This document shows positions 1 to 8,243 of a stretch of DNA of 64,000 bases, piece after piece. The stretch spans positions 4,464,001 to 4,528,000 of the forward strand of contig NZ_AP018823.1 of assembly GCF_002217795.2 (NCBI RefSeq), given 5' to 3'. A program made the translations under genes and the position numbers. Every line of letters starts with the position of its first letter. Position 1 is the first letter of the stretch. This DNA is from Aquitalea magnusonii (GTDB lineage: Bacteria; Pseudomonadota; Gammaproteobacteria; Burkholderiales; Chromobacteriaceae). The notes beneath the pieces were generated by a model that saw only the letters and a list, made by a program, of their open reading frames with translations, had not been told where the DNA came from and made no database searches.

Positions 1-1479
1 CAGGAAGTCATGGAGTTTGTGGCCAACAATATCGGCACGGCGCTGGCTCGGGTGCGGGCGATGCAGGACCTGCAAGATGCCTATGCCGAACTGGAAGAAC
101 GGGTGCGCGAACGCACCAGCGAACTGGATGCCGTCAATGCACAGCTAGAGTTCGACAGCCTGCACGACCCGCTGACCAAGCTGCCCAACCGCAACTACTT
201 TGCCAAGACCCTGCGGCGTGCCTGGGATGGCTATCTGTCCGGAGCCGGCGCCCGCTTCAGCGTCATTTTCATCGATCTGGACCGCTTCAAACTGGTTAAC
301 GACACCCTGGGCCATCTGGCTGGCGACCATCTGTTGTTCGAAGCCGGTGCGCGTATCCGCTCCTGCCTGCGGCACTATGACTTCCTGGCGCGGCTGGGGG
401 GCGATGAGTTTGCCATCCTGCTGTTTGGCACCGATACGCTGGAAGGCTGCGAAATGATAGCGCGGCGCATTGTCAGCGAATTTGAACGCCCGGTCATCCT
501 GGCTGGCCGCGAGGTATTTTCCACCGCCAGTGTCGGCGTGGTATTGGCCGACCGCGACCACTATCAAAAAGCGGAAGAACTGCTGCGCGATGCCGATCAT
601 GCCATGTACTGCACCAAACAGCAGGGCAGGCAGGGCTATACCGTGTTCAATCACCAGTTGCGTATCAACCAGGCCGACCAGTTGGCGCTGGAAAGCGAAC
701 TGCGCCGGGCGCTGGAGGTGGACGATCAACTGCAGCCTTACTTCCAGCCCTTCATCGATGCCCGCAGCGGAGAACTGGTGGGCTTCGAATCGCTGGTGCG
801 CTGGCTGCATCCGGTGCGCGGGCTGATTTCACCCGCGCTATTCCTGCCGGTGGCGGAAGAAAGCGGCCTGATCACGCGGGTGGACCGCTACATGATCAAT
901 GCCGCCTGCCGGCAACTGCGGCAGTGGCTGGATGAAAACCGGGTGTCGCGCGATATCGCCCTGCATATCAATCTGTCCTCGGCCAATTTCCACGACCCGG
1001 AACTGGTCAGCTGGATGCGCGGCATCATAGAAGCCTACCAGTTGCCGGCGGCAATCCTGCATCTGGAAATCACCGAAAGCGCACTGATAGACGTGCCGGA
1101 AATTGCCGCCACCGTGATGCATGCCTTGCATGAACTGGGGGTCAAACTGGCACTGGATGACTTTGGCACCGGCTATTCCGCACTGTCTTACCTGCATCGC
1201 TACCGCTTTGATGTATTGAAGATCGACCAGAGCTTTGTCTTTGATGTCGATCGCAAGGAGGAGTCTGCCGCCATCGTGCGCGCCATCCTGGCGCTGGCCC
1301 AGGCACTGGGACTGGATGTGGTCGCCGAGGGGGTGGAAACCGCCGCCCAGTTATCCCGCCTGCAGGAAATGGGCTGCGCCAAACTGCAGGGCTATTATTT
1401 CTCCGCGCCGATGTTGGCCCATGCCATCGATTGGGAACGGCTGGCCCGTTTTGTGCAGGAATTCCGCCGTGCTGCCTGA
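1..1479 (+). CDS. GGDEF-EAL cyclic-di-GMP enzyme, C-terminal part (5' end outside window)
   Basis: The frame is open at the window edge, so the protein starts upstream. Counting from the Met at position 10: a helical linker (about 12-47) of the kind joining sensor and output domains, then a GGDEF domain with intact GGDEF (130-134) and an RxxD inhibitory site (RHYD, 121-124), then an EAL domain with ESL (260-262), DDFG (383-386), Lys404 and Glu440. Both catalytic signatures are present, so it could make and hydrolyse cyclic-di-GMP; which activity dominates cannot be read from sequence. The sensor domain is not in the window. It should act at the membrane or in the cytoplasm in motility or biofilm control, which is inferred from the family. 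Confidence 0.93.
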   Translation, partial: QEVMEFVANNIGTALARVRAMQDLQDAYAELEERVRERTSELDAVNAQLEFDSLHDPLTKLPNRNYFAKTLRRAWDGYLSGAGARFSVIFIDLDRFKLVNDTLGHLAGDHLLFEAGARIRSCLRHYDFLARLGGDEFAILLFGTDTLEGCEMIARRIVSEFERPVILAGREVFSTASVGVVLADRDHYQKAEELLRDADHAMYCTKQQGRQGYTVFNHQLRINQADQLALESELRRALEVDDQLQPYFQPFIDARSGELVGFESLVRWLHPVRGLISPALFLPVAEESGLITRVDRYMINAACRQLRQWLDENRVSRDIALHINLSSANFHDPELVSWMRGIIEAYQLPAAILHLEITESALIDVPEIAATVMHALHELGVKLALDDFGTGYSALSYLHRYRFDVLKIDQSFVFDVDRKEESAAIVRAILALAQALGLDVVAEGVETAAQLSRLQEMGCAKLQGYYFSAPMLAHAIDWERLARFVQEFRRAA

Positions 1480-1577
1480 GTCCGGGGTGGCATGCCCTGC
1501 CGCATGGGCGCTGGCGCACGGTTTTCTTTTCATGCCGCTACTTGCGAAAAGCACTCTGCTCCCCCATTTAACTGCCC

Positions 1578-2342
1578 ATGAATCTGTTTGTTGAAAGCCG
1601 CGGCCGCGGGCCGGATGTGGTCATGCTGCATGGCTGGGGCCTGCATGGCGGCGTGTTCGACCGCGTTGCCACGCAACTGGCCGACCATTACTGCGTGCAT
1701 CTGGTCGACCTGCCCGGCCATGGTGCATCCGCCCCCTTGGCGCGCTTTGACGCCGACCAAGTAGCCGACCTGGTCGATGCCCAATTCCCCTTCCCGGTAC
1801 AAGTTGTCGGCTGGTCGCTGGGCGGGCTGATTGCCCAGCACTGGGCTGCCCGTCACCCGGACAAGGTAAAGAGCCTGGCACTGGTGGCCACCAGTCCGCG
1901 CTTTGTGCGTGATGATTCCTGGCCGCATGCCCAGCAGCGTGCCGCCATCGAAGCGGTGGGGGCCAGCCTGGATGGCGCATTCGAGCAAACGCTGGAGCGC
2001 TTTCTGGCCTTGCAGATGATGGGAGCCCCGGCGGCACGCGATACGGTGAAAGCCGTGCGCGAACAATTATTTGCCCATGGCCGGCCACAAGGCTTGTTGC
2101 CCGCACTGCAACTGCTGCTGGAAGCCGACGCCCGTACGCTGGCCGGGCAGATTGCCTGTCCGGTGGCGCTGTTTTTCGGTGTGCGCGACGCCATTACCCC
2201 GATTGGCGCTGGCCGCTGGCTGCAAGCCGCGCTGGCCGATGCCACCTTGCATGAATTCACCCAGGCTTCGCATGCGCCATTTTTGTCCCATCAGGACGAG
2301 TTTGTCGCCAAGCTGGCCCAGCATCTGGAAGCCTCCGCATGA
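1578..2342 (+). CDS. bioH: Pimeloyl-ACP methyl ester esterase BioH
   Basis: Alpha/beta hydrolase of 254 residues, the usual BioH length. It removes the methyl ester from pimeloyl-ACP methyl ester, ending the disguised fatty-acid route to the biotin precursor pimeloyl-ACP in the cytoplasm. The nucleophile elbow GWSLGG gives Ser80, with Asp204 (GVRDA) and His232 (ASHAPF), spaced like the E. coli triad Ser82/Asp207/His235. Its last four bases overlap the start of bioC (ATGA), so the two biotin genes are translationally coupled. No good Shine-Dalgarno lies before the start. The bioC partner makes BioH much more likely than a generic esterase. Confidence 0.93.
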   Translation: MNLFVESRGRGPDVVMLHGWGLHGGVFDRVATQLADHYCVHLVDLPGHGASAPLARFDADQVADLVDAQFPFPVQVVGWSLGGLIAQHWAARHPDKVKSLALVATSPRFVRDDSWPHAQQRAAIEAVGASLDGAFEQTLERFLALQMMGAPAARDTVKAVREQLFAHGRPQGLLPALQLLLEADARTLAGQIACPVALFFGVRDAITPIGAGRWLQAALADATLHEFTQASHAPFLSHQDEFVAKLAQHLEASA

Positions 2343-3253
2343 GCGAAGCGTTTTATACCGACAAAGACCGTATCCGCGCCTCTTTTGAGCGCGCCGCCGC
2401 CAGTTATGATTCCGCTGCCGTCCTGCAGCGCGAGGTGTCCGACCGCATGGCCGAGCGCCTGTCCTACATCAAGCACCAGCCGCAAGTGATTCTGGATGCC
2501 GGCACCGGCACCGGCTATGGTGCCGCCCAGTTGCGCACCCAATACCCCGATGCCCAGATTGTCGAGCTGGACCTGGCCCACGCCATGCTGTGCGCCTCGC
2601 GCGAGCGTCAGCGCGCCGGTGACGGCCTGCTGAAAAAACTGTTCAAGCGCAGCCAGCCCTGGCAGGTGTGTGCCGATGTGGAAAGACTGCCGCTGGCCGA
2701 TAACAGCGTGGACATGATCTGGTCCAACCTCACCATTCAATGGGTGAACATTCCGGACAGCGTGTTCAGCGAATTCGAGCGCGTGCTCAAGCCGGACGGC
2801 ATGCTGATGTTTTCCACCCTCGGCCCCGACACCCTGTTGGAGTTGCGCGAGGCCTTTGGCGGCGTGGACCAGGCCACTCATGTCAACCAGTTCATCGACA
2901 TGCACGACCTGGGCGATGCACTGATGCGGGTAGGCTTTGCCGAGCCGGTGATGGACATGGACAAGATCGTGCTGACCTACGACAAGGTGCGCGACGTGAT
3001 GCACGACCTCAAGGCCATCGGCGCGCACAATGCCACCCGCGACCGCAGTCGCGGCCTGATGGGCAAGCAGGCCTGGCAACGGGTGGAAGCGGCTTATGAA
3101 ACCCGCCGCCGCGACGGCAAGCTGCCGGCCACCTATGAAGTGGTGTATGGCCATGCCTGGAAAAGCACGCTGAAGAAAAAGGGCAATACCCTGCCGGATG
3201 GCCGGCAGGTGATCGAATTCGTCAAACCCGGTAGCTGGCCGGGCAAGGTCTAG
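2339..3253 (+). CDS. bioC: Malonyl-ACP O-methyltransferase BioC
   Basis: Class I SAM-dependent methyltransferase of 304 residues. BioC methylates malonyl-ACP so that it can prime fatty-acid synthesis for pimelate; BioH later removes the methyl. The SAM-binding motif I (ILDAGTGTGYG) is at residues 51-61, and the later LPLADNSVDMIWSNL stretch is the usual motif around the acidic loop. The start overlaps the bioH stop by 4 bp. The length is somewhat above E. coli BioC (about 250), because of a longer C-terminal part ending in a basic tail. The bioH-bioC pairing supports the assignment. Confidence 0.92.
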   Translation: MSEAFYTDKDRIRASFERAAASYDSAAVLQREVSDRMAERLSYIKHQPQVILDAGTGTGYGAAQLRTQYPDAQIVELDLAHAMLCASRERQRAGDGLLKKLFKRSQPWQVCADVERLPLADNSVDMIWSNLTIQWVNIPDSVFSEFERVLKPDGMLMFSTLGPDTLLELREAFGGVDQATHVNQFIDMHDLGDALMRVGFAEPVMDMDKIVLTYDKVRDVMHDLKAIGAHNATRDRSRGLMGKQAWQRVEAAYETRRRDGKLPATYEVVYGHAWKSTLKKKGNTLPDGRQVIEFVKPGSWPGKV

Positions 3254-3405
3254 CTGTTAAGGATGCTTGGTTGCCAGGCCGGTGAGGGAGGCCACTTCCT
3301 GCACCGGCAGGCAGATTTCTGAGCGTTGCCGGGAACCATGTTGCGCTGCAATAATCGAATCAGCCCATTACACATTCAACTCCGTCACTACCCGTACCCG
3401 CTATC

Positions 3406-4296
3406 ATGACGCTCTTACGCCGCCTGATGCCGGCCAGCCTGCTGGTCCTGCTGGCCGCCTGTACCATTACCCAACCCAAAACTGAAATCACTGCCCCCAA
3501 AGTCCCGGTCAAGCCTCGCGTGGCGCTGGCATTGGGTGGCGGCGCGGCCAAAGGCTTTGCCCACATTGGCGTCATCAAGGTGCTGGAAGCCAACGGTATT
3601 GTGCCGGACATCATCACCGGCACCAGCGCCGGCAGCGTGGTGGGCAGCCTGTATGCCTCCGGCCTGAACGGCATGCAGCTGCAAGCCAAGGCCATGCAGC
3701 TGGACGAGTCCGAACTGACCGACTGGACGCTGTCCACCAAGGGCTTCCTCAAGGGGGAGAAGCTGGAAAACTACATCAATACCCAGTTGGGCAACCGCCC
3801 GATCGAAAAGCTGCCGCGCAAACTGGGCATTGTCGCCACCGAGCTGGATTCCGGTCAGAAAGTGGTGTTCCGCATGGGTAATACCGGCCAGGCGGTACGG
3901 GCCTCGGCCAGTATTCCCAATGTCTTCCTGCCGGTGGTGATTGGCGGCAAGCGCTATGTGGATGGCGGCCTGGTCAGCCCGGTGCCGGTTTCGGCCGCGC
4001 GCGAGATGGGGGCGGACTTTGTCATTGCGGTGGATATCTCGGCCAAGCCCAAGCCGGGCAAGGCCACCGGCCTGTTCTCCATGCTGGATCAAAGCTTCAA
4101 CATCATGAGCGGCCCTACCTTGGCGGCAGAGCTGAAGCAGGCCGATGTGGTAATCCGGCCCAATGTGCTGAATATCGGCTCGGCCGATTTCGAGGCCCGC
4201 CATCAGGCGATACTTGAAGGCGAGAAAGCCACCCAGCAGTTGATCCCGCTGCTGCGTAGCCGACTGCAGCAGAAGTCCTTGGCCTTGAGCCGCTAA
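3406..4296 (+). CDS. Patatin-like phospholipase lipoprotein (RssA-like)
   Basis: A 296-residue patatin-fold lipid acyl hydrolase. It starts with a lipoprotein signal peptide ending in LLAAC, so Cys19 should be lipidated and the enzyme anchored on the periplasmic side. The oxyanion loop GGGAAKG is at 44-50, the nucleophile Ser74 is in GTSAG, and the catalytic Asp186 is in DGG, giving the complete Ser-Asp dyad. Substrate is unknown; phospholipid or lysophospholipid is the family expectation. It stands alone between bioC and a hairpin terminator and shows no operon partner. Confidence 0.9.
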   Translation: MTLLRRLMPASLLVLLAACTITQPKTEITAPKVPVKPRVALALGGGAAKGFAHIGVIKVLEANGIVPDIITGTSAGSVVGSLYASGLNGMQLQAKAMQLDESELTDWTLSTKGFLKGEKLENYINTQLGNRPIEKLPRKLGIVATELDSGQKVVFRMGNTGQAVRASASIPNVFLPVVIGGKRYVDGGLVSPVPVSAAREMGADFVIAVDISAKPKPGKATGLFSMLDQSFNIMSGPTLAAELKQADVVIRPNVLNIGSADFEARHQAILEGEKATQQLIPLLRSRLQQKSLALSR

Positions 4297-4337
4297 GCCC
4301 CGCCCGGCTGGCTGCTGCCATGAAAGATGGCATAATG

Positions 4338-4377
4338 CAGGCGTTGTCGGCCAGGGAGGCCAGGCAACGCCTGTTTT
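4338..4377 (+). terminator. Intrinsic terminator after patatin gene
   Basis: A perfect 9-bp stem (CAGGCGTTG with CAACGCCTG) encloses a second GGCC/GGCC stem and is followed by four T. It lies 42 bp after the patatin stop codon and before the GST start, so it most likely ends the upstream transcript. The T-run is short, so read-through is possible. Confidence 0.55.
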
Positions 4378-4447
4378 GCCATGTGCCGCGCACCCGGTAA
4401 CCCAAGGCTCCTATCCACTTCAGGGCCAGGCCCGCAAGGAAATCAGC

Positions 4448-5101
4448 ATGATCAAGCTCTACGGCGTGCCGCTGTCTGCCTACTACAACAAGGTGAAGAT
4501 TGCCTTGCTGGAAAAGGGCGTCAACTTCCAGGAAATACCGACCCGTCCTTCACAGGACCAGGCCGTGCTGGAACACAGCCCGATGGGCAAGATTCCCTAT
4601 GTCGATATCAACGGCCATGCCTTGTCGGAGTCCAGCGTGATTCTGGAGTGGCTGGAAGACGCCTATCCCACCGCCGCCTTGCTGCCGCCCACCCCGAATG
4701 GCCGTGCCAGCGCGCGCGAACTGATGAGCATCATGGATCTGTACCTGATGCCGGCAGTGGGCCCGCTATACCGTCACCTGCTGTTTGGTGCTGCGCTGGA
4801 TGAAGCCGGCAAGGCGACGGCCAAGGCCGCCATCGAGCGCAGCCTCTTGGCCGTATCGCGTCTGGTGCAGTACGGGCCGTGGCTGGCGGGAGAGTATTTC
4901 AGCTTTGCCGACATTTCCGCCGCCTGTGTGCTGCCGCTGGTGGCCTCTTCCACGCGTGATGTTTACGGTGAAGATCTGACCAGCATCATTCCGGGCATCG
5001 AAGACTATCTGCTCCTGCTGGGCAAGCGTGCCAGCGTGGCCCGCATGTGGCAGGACAGCGCTGCCGCGCGCGCGGCGGTGCTGGAAGCTGCCGCGCAGTA
5101 A
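4448..5101 (+). CDS. Glutathione S-transferase family protein
   Basis: A 217-residue soluble GST-fold protein. The N-terminal thioredoxin-like half (1-77) has SPMGKIPYVD (44-53) with the cis-Pro, and the glutathione-binding ESS (61-63). The C-terminal half is the helical domain. The ATG at 4448 is chosen because AAGGAA lies 6 bases upstream and the family start (MIKLYG) matches; an in-frame ATG 24 codons earlier has no family similarity. Substrate is unknown. The stop lies only 3 bp from the convergent dinB stop. Confidence 0.87.
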   Translation: MIKLYGVPLSAYYNKVKIALLEKGVNFQEIPTRPSQDQAVLEHSPMGKIPYVDINGHALSESSVILEWLEDAYPTAALLPPTPNGRASARELMSIMDLYLMPAVGPLYRHLLFGAALDEAGKATAKAAIERSLLAVSRLVQYGPWLAGEYFSFADISAACVLPLVASSTRDVYGEDLTSIIPGIEDYLLLLGKRASVARMWQDSAAARAAVLEAAAQ

Positions 5102-5104
5102 GTG

Positions 5105-6169
5105 TCACAGTTCCACAAACAGCGGTAATTGCTGTGGCTGGTCGGTGTCATCGGCCAGCCTGACGCCCACCCCCACCAGCCGCACCGGGCGCTGGCCGCG
5201 TTCAAAGGCGATGCCCAGCAGTTCGGTATAGGCTGCCGCTGTCAATTGTCGGCCAGTCTGCTCTGCGGTGGTCTGGCTGAAGTCGGCAAACTTCAGTTTC
5301 ACGCTCAGTCCCTTGAATGGCGGGTTCTCCGCCCGTGCAATGCGGCCCTGCAGCTTGGCCATCAGCTCTGGCAGCTTGTCCAGGCAGGCGGCGAGGTCCG
5401 GCAGGTCCTGGGCATAGGTTTCTTCCACGCTGATGGATTTGCGGCTGCGGTCAGTGCTGACCGGCCGCTCGTCACGGCCACGGGCCAGCTCGTACAAGCG
5501 TTCACCAAAGCGACCAAAATGCCGCATCAGGTCGCTCATTTCCCATTGGCGCAGCTCGCTGCAGCGGTGAATGCCCAGCTTTTTCAGATGCGCCGCCGTC
5601 ACCCTGCCCACGCCATGAATCTTTTCCACCGGCAGTTGCAGCACAAAGGCGTCGACATCCTGCGGGCGGATCACGAACTGCCCGTCGGGCTTGTGCCAGT
5701 CACTGGCAATCTTGGCCAGAAACTTGTTGGGCGCAATGCCCGCCGAGGCGGTAATGCCCACTTCGGTCTGGATCTGGCGGCGGATGGCCGCGGCCATCAG
5801 GGTGGCGCTGCCTTGCTCGTGCGGCTGGGTGCTGACATCCAGATAGGCCTCATCCAGCGATAGCGGCTCGATCAGCGGGGTGTAGCGCTCGTAGATGGCC
5901 ATGATCTGCTGGCTGGCCGCGCGGTAGCGGACCATGTCCGGCGGCAGGATCAGCAATTGCGGACACAGGCGCAACGCGCGCGCCGATGACATGGCGCTGT
6001 GTACGCCAAAGCGGCGGGCGATGTAGTTGCAAGTGGCAATCACGCCGCGGCTGTCCGGCTGCCCGCCCACGGCCAGCGGGATATCTCGCAGCGCCGGGTT
6101 GTCACGCATTTCGATGGCGGCATAAAAGCAGTCGCAATCGACATGGATGATCTTGCGTTGGCCGGTCAT
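5105..6169 (-). CDS. dinB: DNA polymerase IV (Y-family translesion polymerase)
   Basis: A 354-residue Y-family polymerase that copies past damaged template bases in the cytoplasm. The catalytic acidic residues are visible in HVDCDCFYA (Asp11) and SLDEAYLD (Asp106, Glu107). The helix-hairpin-helix, little finger and a C-terminal QLPLF (347-351), which matches the sliding-clamp binding motif, are all present, so the protein is complete. It starts 10 bp after the stop of the upstream SelT/SelW-like gene on the same strand, so the two are probably co-transcribed. I saw no clear LexA box upstream. Confidence 0.94.
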   Translation of the reverse strand: MTGQRKIIHVDCDCFYAAIEMRDNPALRDIPLAVGGQPDSRGVIATCNYIARRFGVHSAMSSARALRLCPQLLILPPDMVRYRAASQQIMAIYERYTPLIEPLSLDEAYLDVSTQPHEQGSATLMAAAIRRQIQTEVGITASAGIAPNKFLAKIASDWHKPDGQFVIRPQDVDAFVLQLPVEKIHGVGRVTAAHLKKLGIHRCSELRQWEMSDLMRHFGRFGERLYELARGRDERPVSTDRSRKSISVEETYAQDLPDLAACLDKLPELMAKLQGRIARAENPPFKGLSVKLKFADFSQTTAEQTGRQLTAAAYTELLGIAFERGQRPVRLVGVGVRLADDTDQPQQLPLFVEL

Positions 6170-6179
6170 GCTGCGGTGG

Positions 6180-6500
6180 TCAATCGGCAGCGCGCTCGCT
6201 GTGGCCCAGTGATTTGTCCGGTGCCACCCGGTCGCGCACCCGTTGCTTCAGTTGCTTGATGTCGGGGAAGCCGCCGTCCTGCTTGCGGTCCCAGATTTGC
6301 TCGCCATCCACACAGACACGGAATACGCCGCCGCTGCCGGGGCGCAGCGCCACTTCGGCCAGTTCTTTTTCAAAGGTGGTGAGCAGTTCCTGCGCCATCC
6401 AGGCGGCACGCAACATCCAGCGGCAACCGGTGCAGTATTCGATGCTGATGCGGGGCAGTGCTAAGGGGGAGTGTGTGGTGGCGGTCATGGCTACGGGCAT
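6180..6500 (-). CDS. SelT/SelW/SelH (Rdx) family redox protein, Cys form
   Basis: A 106-residue protein of the Rdx family, thioredoxin-fold proteins named after selenoproteins W, T and H. The redox motif CTGC is at residues 23-26 after a short beta strand, with cysteine where animal members carry selenocysteine. The GSGGVFRV and DGGFPD segments are typical of bacterial members. The biological reaction is unknown. It is the first gene of a likely two-gene transcript with dinB. The start is uncertain; ATG codons at residues 1 and 5 both lack a strong ribosome site. Confidence 0.8.
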   Translation of the reverse strand: MPVAMTATTHSPLALPRISIEYCTGCRWMLRAAWMAQELLTTFEKELAEVALRPGSGGVFRVCVDGEQIWDRKQDGGFPDIKQLKQRVRDRVAPDKSLGHSERAAD

Positions 6501-6903
6501 GGAAAGAAGTGCCGGATAGCATAACGCAGAATGAGGAAAAATCCGCCGGTTCCCTGAGTCGATCTATTATTTGACGGGCCTTGTCAGGCAAGACCCGTTC
6601 TCCTCCATCGTGTTGACTCTTTTGGTGCAGACTTGGCGCTTACTACTGTGTAGGGTAACCGGCGGACTGAGCAGTACAGAGCGTTGTTCAACTCAATTTC
6701 CGGACGCCAGTTTGCCCAAGCTTGGTGCAACGGTAAAGCGAATACTCTAACAAGTAGCGGATGCTGCATTGCACGATGTCACATTGGCGCAACGTTGGGC
6801 CGAAATTGCCCGCTTTGGCGGGCAAGGGGTGGATTCAGCCAGAAAAATCAGCAGCTTGCTAGTGAATTTCACTAGCCGCCCAGCCGGGGGCGGCGAACAA
6901 AGC
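6501..6903. other. 403-bp gap with several inverted repeats, no gene seen
   Basis: No convincing coding frame. It holds a 10-bp stem with one mismatch at 6574-6598, a perfect 8-bp stem with TTTG loop at 6806-6825, a perfect 17-nt palindrome at 6859-6875 and a 7-bp GC stem at 6875-6894. The last three lie just downstream of the minus-strand copper chaperone gene and probably form its 3' end. The promoter of the SelT-like/dinB transcript must lie near 6501-6560 but was not identified. Confidence 0.6.
6806..6894 (-). terminator. Hairpin cluster downstream of copper chaperone gene
   Basis: Read on the minus strand after the stop at 6904: GCCGCCC/GGGCGGC (6894-6875), then the palindrome CTAGTGAA-N-TTCACTAG (6875-6859), then TTGCCCGC/GCGGGCAA (6825-6806) followed by TTTCGG. 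None has a long T-run, so termination may be weak or spread over the three stems. Confidence 0.4.
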
Positions 6904-7377
6904 TTAGTGGCTGCTGTGTTCCATCTCCATCGGCGCGTCTTTTTCGACTTGTACTTCCACGGTGATGCTGCCGGCCTTGGCAAATTTCAGCGTCAGCGGA
7001 AAACGGTCGCCAGCCTTCAGCGGCTGCTTCAGCCCCATCAGCATGATGTGATAGCCACCGGGGGCAAATTTCACCTCGCTGCCAGCGGCAACAGCAACAC
7101 CGCCGCTGACTTCACGCATGCGCATCACGCCGTTGTCGTTGAGGTGGACATGCAGTTCGGCTTTTTCCGCCCGTGGCGTGCTGGCAGAAATCAGCGTATC
7201 GGCTTGTTTGCCGGTGTTCTTGATGCTCAGGTAGGCCGCGCCGGTGGGGCTGGCTTCCGGCATGGCCCGGCTCCAGGGATGGCCCAGTTCCAGTGCGCCC
7301 AGTTTGAAACCGTGGGCAGAGACGGTGGCCGCCAGCATGAGGCCGGCGAACAATGCGAACAGACGGGAAAGGGACAT
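6904..7377 (-). CDS. Periplasmic copper chaperone, PCu(A)C family
   Basis: A 157-residue protein with a Sec signal peptide (1-21, ending VSA-HG). PCu(A)C proteins bind Cu(I) in the periplasm and pass it to cytochrome oxidase. The metal-binding pattern is present: His76 (with His78 where a Met is more usual), Met87, then GGYHIMLMGL with His110, Met112 and Met114. The C-terminus MEMEHSSH adds further Met/His ligands. No Sco or cytochrome oxidase gene is adjacent. It is transcribed away from the MarC-family gene and the candidate Fur box between them. Confidence 0.9.
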   Translation of the reverse strand: MSLSRLFALFAGLMLAATVSAHGFKLGALELGHPWSRAMPEASPTGAAYLSIKNTGKQADTLISASTPRAEKAELHVHLNDNGVMRMREVSGGVAVAAGSEVKFAPGGYHIMLMGLKQPLKAGDRFPLTLKFAKAGSITVEVQVEKDAPMEMEHSSH

Positions 7378-7517
7378 GGACTTCTCCAGAGTTGGGTTGC
7401 GGGCAAATTAGCACAGTTCAGACCGCACGGGCTGCGACAAAGTGCCGCAGCCGGATGGCAACAAGATGCGACACGGCACAGGCACAGACACGACGCCGGG
7501 CTATCATTTGCCAGGCA

Positions 7518-7536
7518 GATCATTATAATCGTTGTC
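7518..7536 (+). promoter_or_regulatory. Candidate Fur box overlapping a TATAAT -10
   Basis: GATCATTATAATCGTTGTC matches 15 of 19 positions of the classical Fur consensus GATAATGATAATCATTATC. A perfect TATAAT (7524-7529) lies inside it, 30 bp before the MarC-family start, so a bound repressor would block this promoter. No good -35 is visible. The box is also 140 bp from the divergent copper chaperone gene. Hand match only. Confidence 0.4.
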
Positions 7537-7559
7537 TTATATTAAATTGCCTTGTCATC

Positions 7560-8204
7560 ATGCTGGAAACCCTGTCGCTGAAGTTCCTGTTTGGTGGTCT
7601 GCTCAGTCTGATCACCATTACCAACCCGCTGTCCAAGATTCCGCTGTTCATCTCGCTCACCCAGGATATGAGCGAAGCCGGACGGGCCAATCAGGCAAGG
7701 CGGGCCTGCCTGTTTGCTGCGTGCATCATGCTGGTCAGCCTGCTGGCCGGTAACCTCATCATGGCGGCCTTCGGTATTTCCTATGGCGCGCTGCGCATTG
7801 CCGGCGGGCTGGTGGTGGCGGTGCTGGGTTACCGCATGCTGTTCTTGTCGCAGGACCCGGGCATGGCACCGAAAACCGGCGAGCGGGAAGACTATGCCTT
7901 TTTCCCCTTGGCCATGCCCGGCATCAGCGGGCCGGGGACCATTGCGGTGGTGATCGGCATTTCCACCGAAATCGCCGAATTGTCGGGCTGGACGGCCAAG
8001 ACACTGGCCTTCGGCATGACCTTTGTCGCCATTGCCGCCACCAGCCTGGGCATGTGGCTGGTGCTGCGTTCCTCGGCCATGATTTCCGCCCGGCTGGGGC
8101 GCGGTGGCCGCGAAGTCACCACCCGGCTGATGGGCTTCTTGCTGATCTGCGTCGGCGTGCAGTTTGTCGGCTCCGGCATCCGTACCTTCATGGCCGGCTC
8201 CTGA
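7560..8204 (+). CDS. MarC-family integral membrane protein
   Basis: A 214-residue protein with about six membrane segments, matching the MarC/YhgN family. The early TNPLSKIPLFISLT signature and the central PLAMPGISGPGTIAVVIG loop are characteristic. Despite the name, the family is not shown to cause multiple antibiotic resistance and its substrate is unknown. The ATG at 7560 is chosen because the membrane domain starts there; a longer frame runs back to 7353 without family character. A candidate Fur box sits just upstream. The next gene, an AraC regulator, follows after about 40-70 bp. Confidence 0.88.
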   Translation: MLETLSLKFLFGGLLSLITITNPLSKIPLFISLTQDMSEAGRANQARRACLFAACIMLVSLLAGNLIMAAFGISYGALRIAGGLVVAVLGYRMLFLSQDPGMAPKTGEREDYAFFPLAMPGISGPGTIAVVIGISTEIAELSGWTAKTLAFGMTFVAIAATSLGMWLVLRSSAMISARLGRGGREVTTRLMGFLLICVGVQFVGSGIRTFMAGS

Positions 8205-8219
8205 GCAAGATCGTTCAAG
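8205..8219. promoter_or_regulatory. Candidate AraC-regulator operator, copy 1
   Basis: GCAAGATCGTTCAAG, repeated exactly at 9107-9121. This copy starts directly after the MarC-family stop codon and lies before the AraC-type regulator gene. Two exact copies, one before the regulator and one before the GFA-azlCD genes, suggest the regulator's own binding site. Confidence 0.5.
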
Positions 8220-8243
8220 TTTTCTGTCCGGGGCTATGCCAGA

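Noticed and set aside
3267..3485. 72-codon frame between bioC and the patatin gene
   Set aside because: Overlaps the patatin signal peptide region in another frame, unusual composition, no ribosome site.
6769..7545. 258-codon plus-strand frame opposite the copper chaperone
   Set aside because: Antisense to a gene with clear signal peptide and metal motifs.
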